DNA of 7,509 bases from Sphingomonadaceae bacterium (GTDB taxonomy: Bacteria; Pseudomonadota; Alphaproteobacteria; Sphingomonadales; Sphingomonadaceae), in the NCBI GenBank assembly GCA_023384025.1, contig JAHDXX010000159.1:1-7509 (forward strand). The letters are read 5' to 3'. The first letter of the stretch is position 1. Every line of letters starts with the position of its first letter. Both the position numbers and the translations under genes were made by a program. Below are positions 1-6,207 of this stretch, one piece after another. The notes under the pieces were generated by a model, which searched no databases, was not told where the DNA came from, and saw only the letters and a list, made by a program, of their open reading frames with translations.

Positions 1-730
1 GAACGATCCGTTCCTGAATCGTGTTGGTGTCCTGATACTCGTCGATCATCAGATAATCGAACCGATCGCAAAGCTGTTCGGCGACCTCAGGCAGTTCCAG
101 CAGCCGGAGCACCTCGACCTGGATAGAGGAAAAATCGATGTAATTGTATTGGCCAAGCAGCGTTTGATAGAGGGTATATGCCTCGCCAAGAACCTGCAGC
201 TCGGTCGCAGTCGCTGTTGCCAAGGATTCCGGCAGGACAGCTTCTTCCGAAAGCTTGTTCAAATAGCCGCACAACCGCTCGGCGACACGCCATGATGACA
301 GGTTTTGCGATGGCCGGATAAAATCTTCCAAACCAGCAATCTCACGGAATTCAGGCAGACGCTGGAAGACAAAATACTGCTGATCGAACTGGTCGAGGAT
401 CGTGAAGTTGCGACGGATGCTCGAAAAAGCGCGAAACTCATCGATGATGTCGAGGAAGATCGAATGCAACGTGCCGACCGTGAGGTCGAGTGGATTGACG
501 TTTGCCCCCGACCTTTGGAGACGGTCCGCGATCCGGGTCTTGAGTTCCTTCGCCGCCTTCTCGGTAAAGGTCGAGATCAGCACGCGCTCCGGCTGCACGT
601 CCCGTGTCGCAAGCAGGTTGGCGGTTCGCTCAACCAACGAGAAGGTTTTGCCAGAGCCTGGTCCGGCAACTATCAGCATAGGCCCGTCGAGCGCTTCGAT
701 TACTTTCTGTTGCTCGAAATTAGCTCCCAC
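1..730 (-). CDS. UvrD/Rep-like superfamily 1 DNA helicase, N-terminal part (cut by window edge)
   Basis: Reading the - strand from 730 gives 243 uninterrupted codons that run off the left edge. Visible superfamily 1A motifs are a Q-motif-like NFEQQKVIEAL (residues 4-14), Walker A AGPGSGKT (22-29), motif Ia FTEKAAKEL, a TLHS motif, and motif II (Walker B) IDEYQDTN (229-236). The Walker A to motif II distance of about 200 residues fits the 1A/1B domains of UvrD, PcrA and Rep. The family uses ATP hydrolysis to move 3'-5' on single-stranded DNA and unwind duplexes. The start is GTG at 730: an in-frame TGA lies at 751-749, no ATG lies between, and AAAGGA sits 6 nt upstream. Motifs III-VI and any fused nuclease domain lie outside the window, so the subfamily is open. 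It could be a repair helicase, a GajB-like defence helicase, or a helicase carried by the element. Its lower G+C suggests a different origin from the trb genes. Confidence 0.88.
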   Translation of the reverse strand, partial: MGANFEQQKVIEALDGPMLIVAGPGSGKTFSLVERTANLLATRDVQPERVLISTFTEKAAKELKTRIADRLQRSGANVNPLDLTVGTLHSIFLDIIDEFRAFSSIRRNFTILDQFDQQYFVFQRLPEFREIAGLEDFIRPSQNLSSWRVAERLCGYLNKLSEEAVLPESLATATATELQVLGEAYTLYQTLLGQYNYIDFSSIQVEVLRLLELPEVAEQLCDRFDYLMIDEYQDTNTIQERIV

Positions 731-742
731 GCCGCGTCCTTT
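731..742 (-). promoter_or_regulatory. Shine-Dalgarno site that decides the helicase GTG start
   Basis: On the - strand, AAAGGA (742-737) precedes GTG (730-728) with a 6-nt spacer. Because the frame is closed by TGA at 751-749 and has no ATG before the conserved Q-motif, this site supports the unusual GTG start. An internal ATG at residue 18 lies between the Q-motif and Walker A and would remove the Q-motif. Confidence 0.6.
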
Positions 743-1020
743 GATTTTTCACCCTTCGACAGATCATTGACCGAAAGCCGGAAACGATAAACGAATCAGG
801 ACTGCCTACCCGAAATTCACTGCCGCTTGTATCTCGATTTTGGGTCTGTTCACTGCGAGTCAAACCGTCACGAGTTGAATCAGTGCCGCCTCCGCTTTCT
901 CCATCTGCGCCATTCTACTCCGTTCACAACAACCTGTTGCCATCCCCGGAACTAATGTCTCTTTGATCTGCCTCGCGAGCGCAGCCGATGGTCGGTTGCC
1001 TCATCTGAACGGGGCATCCC
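731..1020. other. Divergent intergenic region between the helicase and the trb operon
   Basis: This 290-bp gap separates two divergent transcription units and should hold promoters for both. I see no gene with family resemblance in it. The frames that are open are short: 27 codons on the - strand from the ATG at about 946, and a 31-codon start-less frame at 795-703. A small dyad CAACA-ACC-TGTTG lies at 927-939 and could be a weak operator. I found no good -35/-10 pair, rho-independent terminator, tRNA, or recognisable oriT/nic site. The region also lacks the regulator or coupling-protein gene that often precedes trbB. Confidence 0.5.
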
Positions 1021-1275
1021 ATGAGTGTCATTCCGATCCGGTCCGAAGCATCATCGCGTGGTGCGCGCATGCTGCGCACTGCGCTGGGGCCGGAGATCGC
1101 CGCCTGGCTTGAAGACGTCTCGGTCATCGAGGTCATGCTCAATCCCGACGGGCAGCTGTGGATCGACCGGCTGGGTGCCGGGATCGCCAATACAGGGAAA
1201 GGGATGTCCGCTGCCGATGGCGAGCGGATCATCCGGCTGGTTGCGCACCATGTCGGGGCCGAGGTCCATGCCAAG

Positions 1276-1295
1276 GCGCCACGGTTCATCCCGGC
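1276..1295 (+). other. Probable 20-nt insertion that breaks trbB
   Basis: Codon 85 (AAG, 1273-1275) should be followed directly by the conserved APRVSAEL. That octapeptide is encoded from 1296, one frame away. The 20 extra bases start with GCGCCACGG, which itself encodes Ala-Pro-Arg, so the insert is bounded by two imperfect APR-coding copies (1276-1284 and 1296-1304). This suggests slipped duplication. An alternative is a 7-codon in-frame addition plus a 1-nt deletion. The family sequence is recalled from Ti-type TrbB and was not aligned here. Confidence 0.65.
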
Positions 1296-2007
1296 GCACC
1301 GCGTGTCTCGGCTGAGCTTCCCGAGACGGGGGAGCGCTTCGAGGGACTGTTGCCGCCAGTGGTGGCGGCACCAAGTTTCGCAATCCGCAAGCCTGCCGTA
1401 GCAGTGTTCACCCTTGCCGACTACGTCGCGGCCGGGATCATGACACAGGGACAGGCCGACGCGCTTACCCGCGCTGTCGGCGAGAAGAAGAACATCCTTG
1501 TCGCCGGGGGCACCTCGACGGGTAAGACCACGCTCACCAACGCCCTGCTCGCCGAAGTTGCCAAGACTGACGACCGGGTGGTCCTGATCGAGGACACGCG
1601 CGAGCTTCAATGCGCCGCGCCCAACCTCGTATCGCTTCGGACCAAGGACGGTGTCGCTTCGCTGTCCGACCTGGTTCGCTCCGCGCTGCGGCTGCGGCCC
1701 GACCGCATTCCCATCGGTGAAGTGCGCGGCGCGGAAGCGCTCGATCTCTTGAAAGCCTGGGGCACCGGCCATCCGGGCGGCGTCGGCACGATCCATGCCG
1801 GGTCGGCGCTCGGCGTGCTGCGGCGGCTTGAACAGCTGATCCAGGAAAGTGTGGTCACAGTACCGCGCGCGCTGATCGCAGAGACCATCGACGTCGTGGC
1901 CGTGTTGGTCCGCGACGGCACCGGACGGCGTCTGGCCGAACTCGCCCAGGTCACCGGACTCGATGAGCGCGGTGATTACCGGATCCTTCCCTTCTTCCCC
2001 CAAGCCC

Positions 2008-2013
2008 AAGGAG
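2008..2013 (+). promoter_or_regulatory. Strong ribosome binding site of trbC, inside the trbB tail
   Basis: AAGGAG lies 7 nt before GTG 2021, within the last codons of trbB. It supports the GTG start of trbC, and it lets trbC be translated independently even though the upstream trbB frame terminates early at 1401. Confidence 0.7.
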
Positions 2014-2020
2014 ACAATAC

Positions 2021-2353
2021 GTGATCCAGACCCCTTCGCGCGCCCGTGCCCGGCTGTCCGCTGCCATGCTCGGCGGCTTCGTTGCCCTTACCGTTGCCGC
2101 CCCCGCTCATGCAGCGGGTTCGTCGATGCCATGGGAAGCGCCGCTCCAGTCAATCCTCGAATCGATCCAGGGCCCGGTCGCCAAGATCGTTGCCGTCATG
2201 ATTATCATCGCCACCGGCCTCGCGCTGGCCTTTGGCGACACTTCGGGCGGCGCGCGGCGAATGATCCAGATCGTGTTCGGCCTGTCGATCGCCTTTGCTG
2301 CCTCGTCCTTCTTCCTGTCGTTCTTCAGCTTCGGCGGCGGAGCGCTCGTCTGA
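2021..2353 (+). CDS. trbC: TrbC/VirB2-family conjugative pilin
   Basis: This gene encodes a 110-residue prepilin, the major subunit of the conjugative pilus. The N-terminus is a signal peptide: an Arg-rich n-region (residues 7-11), a hydrophobic core (about 14-27) and a likely Ala-His-Ala cleavage site after residue 31. Two membrane-spanning hydrophobic segments follow (about 53-71 and 82-104), separated by a short polar loop FGDTSGGARR, which is the VirB2/TrbC layout. In RP4, the family's best-studied member, TrbC is further trimmed and cyclised by TraF; no such peptidase is in this window. The start is GTG 2021, overlapping the trbB stop as GTGA and preceded by AAGGAG. The stop shares its last base with the trbD start. 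Length and features are normal for an intact gene. Confidence 0.93.
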   Translation: MIQTPSRARARLSAAMLGGFVALTVAAPAHAAGSSMPWEAPLQSILESIQGPVAKIVAVMIIIATGLALAFGDTSGGARRMIQIVFGLSIAFAASSFFLSFFSFGGGALV

Positions 2354-2628
2354 TGGACGGCGCGTCGCCCGAGGCCGTCCCCGGCTACGTGGTGCCGGTC
2401 CACCGCGCACTGACCGAGCACATCCTGCTCGGCGGTGCGCCGCGCGGCCTCGCCATCGCCAATGCGACGCTGGCCGCCGCGATCGGGCTGGGCCTCAGGC
2501 TCTGGATCGCCGGCGTGGCGATCTTTGCGCTCGGCCATGCGGTTTCGGTCTGGGCGGCGCGGCGCGATCCCCAGTTCGTCGATGTCGCGCGGCGGCATCT
2601 GCGCTTCCCCAATTTTCTGAGGGTCTGA
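2353..2628 (+). CDS. trbD: TrbD/VirB3-family inner-membrane transfer protein
   Basis: This 91-residue protein has the TrbD pattern. A short polar start with VPVHRALTEHILLGGAPR is followed by a hydrophobic stretch (about residues 34-65) containing one or two membrane segments, with TrbD-like AANATLAAAIG and LGLRLW character. The tail is basic and ends HLRFPNFLRV. VirB3-type proteins anchor the VirB4-type ATPase (here TrbE, the next gene) at the inner membrane. The start ATG 2353 overlaps the trbC stop by one base (TGATG), implying translational coupling; a GGCGGAG 10 nt upstream may assist. The gene is followed after 5 nt by trbE. A longer frame that opens at 2295 crosses this gene, but it is only an upstream extension of the trbE frame. 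Confidence 0.9.
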   Translation: MDGASPEAVPGYVVPVHRALTEHILLGGAPRGLAIANATLAAAIGLGLRLWIAGVAIFALGHAVSVWAARRDPQFVDVARRHLRFPNFLRV

Positions 2629-2633
2629 AGCCC

Positions 2634-5105
2634 ATGCTCTCGCTTCGCGAATACAGGAACAAGGCCGACCGGCTCGCAGACTTCCTGCCCTGGGCGGCGC
2701 TGGTCGCACCCGGCGTGGTGCTCAACAAGGATGGCAGCTTCCAGCGTTCGGCCCGGTTCCGTGGTCCCGATCTCGATAGCGCCACGCCTGCCGAGCTGAT
2801 CGCGACGACCGCGCGGCTCAACAGCGCGCTACGCCGCCTCGGATCGGGCTGGGCGATCTTCGTCGAGGCGGTGCGTCGTCCGGCGCAGGACTATCCCGAG
2901 AGCCAGCTTCCCGATCCAGCTTCCGAGCTGGTCGAGCGCGAACGCGCCGCGCAATTCGCCGAAGAAGGCGCGCATTTCGAGAGCGGCTATTTCCTGACGC
3001 TATGCTGGATGCCGCCTGCCGAAGATGCCGCACGCGCCGAGAGCTGGCTCTACGAGGGCAAGGCCGAAATGGGGATCAACCCCAAGGAACTGCTCGACCT
3101 GTTCATCGACCGCACCGACCGGCTGCTGCGGCTGGTCGAAGGCTTCGTGCCCGAGGCCCAATGGCTCGATGACAGCGAGACGCTGACCTACCTCCACAGT
3201 TGCATCTCGACCCGCAGCCACCGGGTCCGCGTTCCCGAAACTCCGATGCACTTGGATGCGCTGCTGGCCGACGAGCCGCTCACCGGCGGGCTAGAACCGC
3301 GCCTCGGCCGCGCGCATCTGCGCACGTTGACCGTGGTGGGGTTTCCGAGCAGCACATTCCCGGGTCTGCTCGACGAGCTCAACCGGCTCGCCTTTTCCTA
3401 TCGCTGGTCGACCCGCGCGGTGATGCTCGACAAGACCGATGCGACCAGGCTGACCGCGAAGATCCGTCGGCAATGGTTCGCCAAGCGCAAGTCGGTCGCT
3501 GCCATCCTCAAGGAGGTGATGACCAACGAGGCCTCGACGCTGCTCGACAGCGACGCCTCGAACAAGGCCGCCGATGCTGATGAGGCGTTGCAGGAACTCG
3601 GCGCCGACCATGTCGGGCAGGCCTATGTCACCGCTACTGTGACGGTGTGGGACGAGGATCCTTCGCTCGCAGCCGAAAAGCTGCGTCTGGTCGAGAAGGT
3701 GATCCAGGGCCGTGATTTCACCGTGATCGTCGAGGGCATGAATGCCATCGAGGCCTGGCTCGGATCGCTCCCCGGCCATGTCTACGCCAACGTCCGCCAG
3801 CCCCCGATCTCGACGCTCAACCTCGCTCACATGATCCCGCTCTCGGCGGTCTGGGCCGGGCCGGAATGGGACGAGCACTTCCGCGCACCGCCGCTGTTCT
3901 ACGCACGCACCGAAGGCTCGACCCCGTTCCGCTTCTCGCTCCATGTCGGCGACGTTGGCCACAGCCTGATTGTCGGGCCGACCGGGGCGGGCAAGTCGGT
4001 GCTGCTGGCGCTGATGGCGCTGCAGTTCCGCCGTTACAAGGGTGCTCAGGTCTTCGCCTTCGATTTCGGCGGCTCGATCCGCGCGGCGGCATTGGCCTGC
4101 GGCGGTGACTGGCAGGATCTTGGCACAAGCCTGTCCGACGAAGGTGCGGGTGCGGTGTCACTGCAGCCGCTGGCGCGGATCGATGAGCCCGCAGAACGCA
4201 ACTGGGCCGCCGAATGGCTGCAGGCGATGCTGGCTTCCGAAGGCGTGGCGGTCGATCCGGTGACCAAGGAACATCTGTGGTCGGCACTGACCTCGCTCGC
4301 CACCGCACCCATCGCCGAACGTACGCTGACCGGGCTCGCAGTGCTGCTCCAATCGCAGGCCTTGAAGCAGGCGCTCGCGCCCTATTGCATCGGCGGATCG
4401 TTCGGCCGTCTGCTCGATGCCGAGGTCGAACATCTCGGTGACGCACGCTTTCAGGCTTTCGAGACCGAAGGGCTGACTGGCTCGGCGGCAGCGCCGGCCG
4501 TACTTTCCTACCTGTTCCACCGCATCGAAGGCCGGCTCGACGGTTCGCCAACCATGATCATCATCGACGAAGGCTGGCTGGTGCTCGACAGCCCCGCCTT
4601 CGCCGCGCAGCTGCGCGAATGGCTGAAGACGCTGCGCAAGAAGAATGCGAGCGTGGTGTTTGCCACCCAGAGCCTCGCCGACATCGAGACCAGCGCGATT
4701 GCGCCCGCCATCATCGAAAGCTGCCCGACCCGGATCTTCCTGCCTAACGAGCGCGCGGTCGAGCCGCAGATTCTGTCGATCTATCGCCGCTTCGGTCTCA
4801 ACGACCGCCAGATCGAGATCGTCGCCCGGGCCACTCCCAAGCGCGACTATTACTGCCAGTCAGCGCGCGGCAACCGGCTGTTCGAACTGGGCCTCGGCGA
4901 AGTCGCGCTCGCCTTCACCGCCACTTCCTCGAAGGCCGACCAGCTCGCGATCGGCGAGCTGACCGAAGCCCACGGGGCTGACGATTTCGCACGTGCCTGG
5001 TTGCGCCATCGCGGCCTCGCCTGGGCCGCCGACATGCTGCCGGCCCCGCCATCCGTTCCCCCCGCCCGAAACCTCAATCCCTCTTCGGGCCAACCCAAGG
5101 AGTAA
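2634..5105 (+). CDS. trbE: Conjugative transfer ATPase TrbE (VirB4-like)
   Basis: TrbE is the large ATPase that powers pilus assembly and substrate transfer at the inner membrane. The 823-residue product matches the usual TrbE size of about 820. It begins with the typical MLSLREYRNKADRLADFLPW. The N-terminal half is the CagE/TrbE/VirB4 domain. The C-terminal ATPase has Walker A GPTGAGKS (448-455, Lys454), Walker B MIIIDEGW (Asp645-Glu646) and the ATQ motif (677-679), followed by the family's CPTRIFLPNERA region. The frame is open upstream to 2295, but those codons overlap trbD and have no TrbE character, so ATG 2634 is chosen; GAGGG lies 10 nt before it. No frameshift or missing catalytic residue is seen. 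A ribosome binding site for trbJ is embedded in the last codons. Confidence 0.96.
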   Translation: MLSLREYRNKADRLADFLPWAALVAPGVVLNKDGSFQRSARFRGPDLDSATPAELIATTARLNSALRRLGSGWAIFVEAVRRPAQDYPESQLPDPASELVERERAAQFAEEGAHFESGYFLTLCWMPPAEDAARAESWLYEGKAEMGINPKELLDLFIDRTDRLLRLVEGFVPEAQWLDDSETLTYLHSCISTRSHRVRVPETPMHLDALLADEPLTGGLEPRLGRAHLRTLTVVGFPSSTFPGLLDELNRLAFSYRWSTRAVMLDKTDATRLTAKIRRQWFAKRKSVAAILKEVMTNEASTLLDSDASNKAADADEALQELGADHVGQAYVTATVTVWDEDPSLAAEKLRLVEKVIQGRDFTVIVEGMNAIEAWLGSLPGHVYANVRQPPISTLNLAHMIPLSAVWAGPEWDEHFRAPPLFYARTEGSTPFRFSLHVGDVGHSLIVGPTGAGKSVLLALMALQFRRYKGAQVFAFDFGGSIRAAALACGGDWQDLGTSLSDEGAGAVSLQPLARIDEPAERNWAAEWLQAMLASEGVAVDPVTKEHLWSALTSLATAPIAERTLTGLAVLLQSQALKQALAPYCIGGSFGRLLDAEVEHLGDARFQAFETEGLTGSAAAPAVLSYLFHRIEGRLDGSPTMIIIDEGWLVLDSPAFAAQLREWLKTLRKKNASVVFATQSLADIETSAIAPAIIESCPTRIFLPNERAVEPQILSIYRRFGLNDRQIEIVARATPKRDYYCQSARGNRLFELGLGEVALAFTATSSKADQLAIGELTEAHGADDFARAWLRHRGLAWAADMLPAPPSVPPARNLNPSSGQPKE
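5097..5102 (+). promoter_or_regulatory. Ribosome binding site of trbJ at the end of trbE
   Basis: AAGGAG forms the last two codons of trbE and lies 8 nt before ATG 5111. Its position overlapping the upstream gene's end links trbJ translation to trbE and fixes the trbJ start. Confidence 0.7.
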
Positions 5106-5110
5106 GCCCC

Positions 5111-5875
5111 ATGAAATCCCCCCGTCTTGCCCATACGCTCGCCGCCGGTGTTGCCGTGCTGTCGATGACCGCCACCGCGCTGGTTCCCGCGCCCGCCTAT
5201 GCCCAGTTCGGCTTCGGCGGGATCGTCTACGATCCCTCGAACTACGCGCAGAACGTGCTCACCGCCGCGCGCACACTCGAGCAGATCAACAACCAGATCC
5301 GTTCCTTGCAGAACCAGGCGACCTCGCTGATCAACGAGGCGCGCAATCTCACCAGCCTGCCGACCAGCGTGCTCGAACCGCTCCAGCAGCAGATCCGCCA
5401 GACCCAGCAGCTGCTCAGCCAGGCCCAGCGCATATCGTACGATGTCCAGCAGATCGAACGCGAGTTCGAGCGGCAATATTCGGGGCGCAATTTGACCGGC
5501 AGCCAGCGCGATATGGTCCAGGCCGCCGAGGAGCGCTGGAAGAACAGCGTCGCCGCCTTCGAGGATGCACTCAAGGTCCAGGCTGGCGCAGTCAGCAATA
5601 TCGAAGGCGCGCGCAGTTCGGTGCAGACGCTGGTTACCGCCAGCCAGTCGGCAACGGGCGCGCTGCAGGCGGCCCAGGCTGGCAATCAGCTGCTCGCGCT
5701 GCAGTCGCAGCAGCTCGCCGATCTCACCGCCACGCTCGCCGCCTTCGCCCGCGCGCAGTCGCTCGATGCCGCCAATGCGGCAGCGGCCAAGGCGCAGGCG
5801 CGCGAGCAGCTGCGCCGCTTCCTGTCACCGGGGCGCGGCTACGTCCCTGCCAATGCCCAGATGTTCCGGAACTGA
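5111..5875 (+). CDS. trbJ: TrbJ, VirB5-like secreted pilus-associated protein
   Basis: This 254-residue protein has a clear Sec signal peptide: Lys2/Arg5, a hydrophobic core at about 10-25, and Ala-Tyr-Ala cleavage before Gln32. The mature protein starts QFGFGGIVYDPSNYAQN, the TrbJ signature. Two long helical, glutamine-rich, coiled-coil-prone regions follow (about residues 50-115 and 145-235), and the C-terminus ends YVPANAQMFRN. VirB5-type proteins are periplasmic or pilus-tip components involved in pilus assembly and recipient contact; in Ti-type systems TrbJ is needed for conjugation. It lies 5 nt after trbE and 4 nt before trbK-alt, with its own AAGGAG site. Length and signature are those of an intact gene. 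The Ala/Gln-rich composition is normal for the family. Confidence 0.93.
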   Translation: MKSPRLAHTLAAGVAVLSMTATALVPAPAYAQFGFGGIVYDPSNYAQNVLTAARTLEQINNQIRSLQNQATSLINEARNLTSLPTSVLEPLQQQIRQTQQLLSQAQRISYDVQQIEREFERQYSGRNLTGSQRDMVQAAEERWKNSVAAFEDALKVQAGAVSNIEGARSSVQTLVTASQSATGALQAAQAGNQLLALQSQQLADLTATLAAFARAQSLDAANAAAAKAQAREQLRRFLSPGRGYVPANAQMFRN

Positions 5876-5879
5876 GGCG

Positions 5880-6206
5880 ATGGACACCAGGCACCTCGCG
5901 CGGATCGGAGCGATCGCCTTTGTCGCCGTCGCGCTGACCATGACCGCGCTTCAGCTGCGCGAGGAGCCAAAGCCTGTGCCTGTGGAAGTTACCACCGTGT
6001 TCGAGCCCGATGGCGATCCGCTGCCCGCGCAGCTTCGCGCCTGCGCGCAGATGGGCGAACTGGCGTTGTCCTCGCCCGATTGCCGCGCGGCCTGGGCCGA
6101 GAAGCGGCGGCGGTTCCTCGGGCTTGAAAGCCGCGCGGTGGACGCTGTCGATGCCACCGCCGCTCCGGCTCCGTCCTCCGAACCCCAGCAAGCAAAGGAA
6201 CAGTGA
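5880..6206 (+). CDS. trbK-alt: Putative entry exclusion protein TrbK-alt
   Basis: This 108-residue protein has a short basic N-terminus, a single membrane anchor (about residues 9-24), a Glu/Pro/Val-rich linker, and a small domain with two cysteines (Cys55, Cys68) in the pattern RACAQMGELAL and CRAAWAEKRRRF. That pattern and the position between trbJ and trbL match the alphaproteobacterial trbK alternative form, thought to block entry of a second copy of the same element. Unlike RP4 TrbK, no lipobox cysteine follows the hydrophobic segment, so it is probably a bitopic inner-membrane protein with a periplasmic domain, not a lipoprotein. The start is ATG 5880, 4 nt after trbJ. The nearest purine stretch (GAGG, 5874-5877) is too close to act well, so coupling to trbJ is likely. 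The exclusion function is inferred from position and family only. Confidence 0.82.
   Translation: MDTRHLARIGAIAFVAVALTMTALQLREEPKPVPVEVTTVFEPDGDPLPAQLRACAQMGELALSSPDCRAAWAEKRRRFLGLESRAVDAVDATAAPAPSSEPQQAKEQ
6194..6200 (+). promoter_or_regulatory. Ribosome binding site of trbL
   Basis: AAAGGAA within the last codons of trbK-alt lies 7 nt before ATG 6208 and supports that trbL start. The stop of trbK-alt is separated from this start by one base. Confidence 0.6.
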
Positions 6207-6207
6207 C

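Larger units (their letters stand above)
1021..2024 (+). pseudogene. trbB: P-type conjugative transfer ATPase TrbB (VirB11-like), frameshifted
   Basis: TrbB is the hexameric, cytoplasmic-face traffic ATPase of the Trb transfer apparatus. The start is ATG 1021, with in-frame TGA at 1006-1008 and a weak ACGGGG 6 nt upstream. The first 85 codons read as a normal TrbB N-terminus (LNPDGQLWIDRL, then HHVGAEVHAK). The reading then leaves the family and stops at 1399-1401. Homology resumes in another frame from 1296 (APRVSAELPETGERFEG) to TGA 2022-2024. That part carries Walker A GGTSTGKT (1506-1529), the IEDTREL box, IGEVRG (Walker B) and the His box GHPGGVGTIHA. Removing 20 nt (1276-1295) would restore a 327-residue protein of normal family length. 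As it stands no full-length TrbB can be made, unless the break is a sequence error. An ATG at 1158 opens the downstream frame, but its first 46 residues are out-of-frame TrbB DNA and not a true N-terminus. The stop overlaps the trbC start. Confidence 0.9.

Noticed and set aside
305..790. + strand ORFs opposite the helicase (305-790 and 402-770)
   Set aside because: They are antisense to helicase motifs Walker A, Ia and TLHS and show no family resemblance.
835..863. Helicase promoter with TTGACT (- strand 863-858) as -35
   Set aside because: The hexamer is good, but with 16-18 nt spacing the -10 candidates share at most two bases with TATAAT, so the pair is not supported.
927..939. Dyad CAACA-ACC-TGTTG as an operator or terminator
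   Set aside because: The stem is only 5 bp with no T-run and no second copy, so it is too weak to call. It is mentioned only as part of the intergenic region.
865..948. 27-codon - strand ORF (MATGCCERSRMAQMEKAE...) in the intergenic gap
   Set aside because: It is short, has no clear ribosome binding site and no recognised family. Open frames of this length are expected by chance.
924..2009. 361-codon - strand ORF opposite trbB
   Set aside because: It is an antisense shadow of trbB in GC-rich DNA, with no recognisable domain. The + strand in the same place carries clear ATPase motifs.
1158..2024. A 288-residue ORF starting at ATG 1158 as the true TrbB
   Set aside because: Its first 46 residues are an out-of-frame reading of DNA that encodes conserved TrbB sequence in the frame from 1021, so the start is spurious.
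2295..2633. N-terminal extension of TrbE to ATG 2295
   Set aside because: The added residues are Arg/Ala-rich shadow translation across trbC and trbD. Family length and the MLSLREYRNK start fix ATG 2634.
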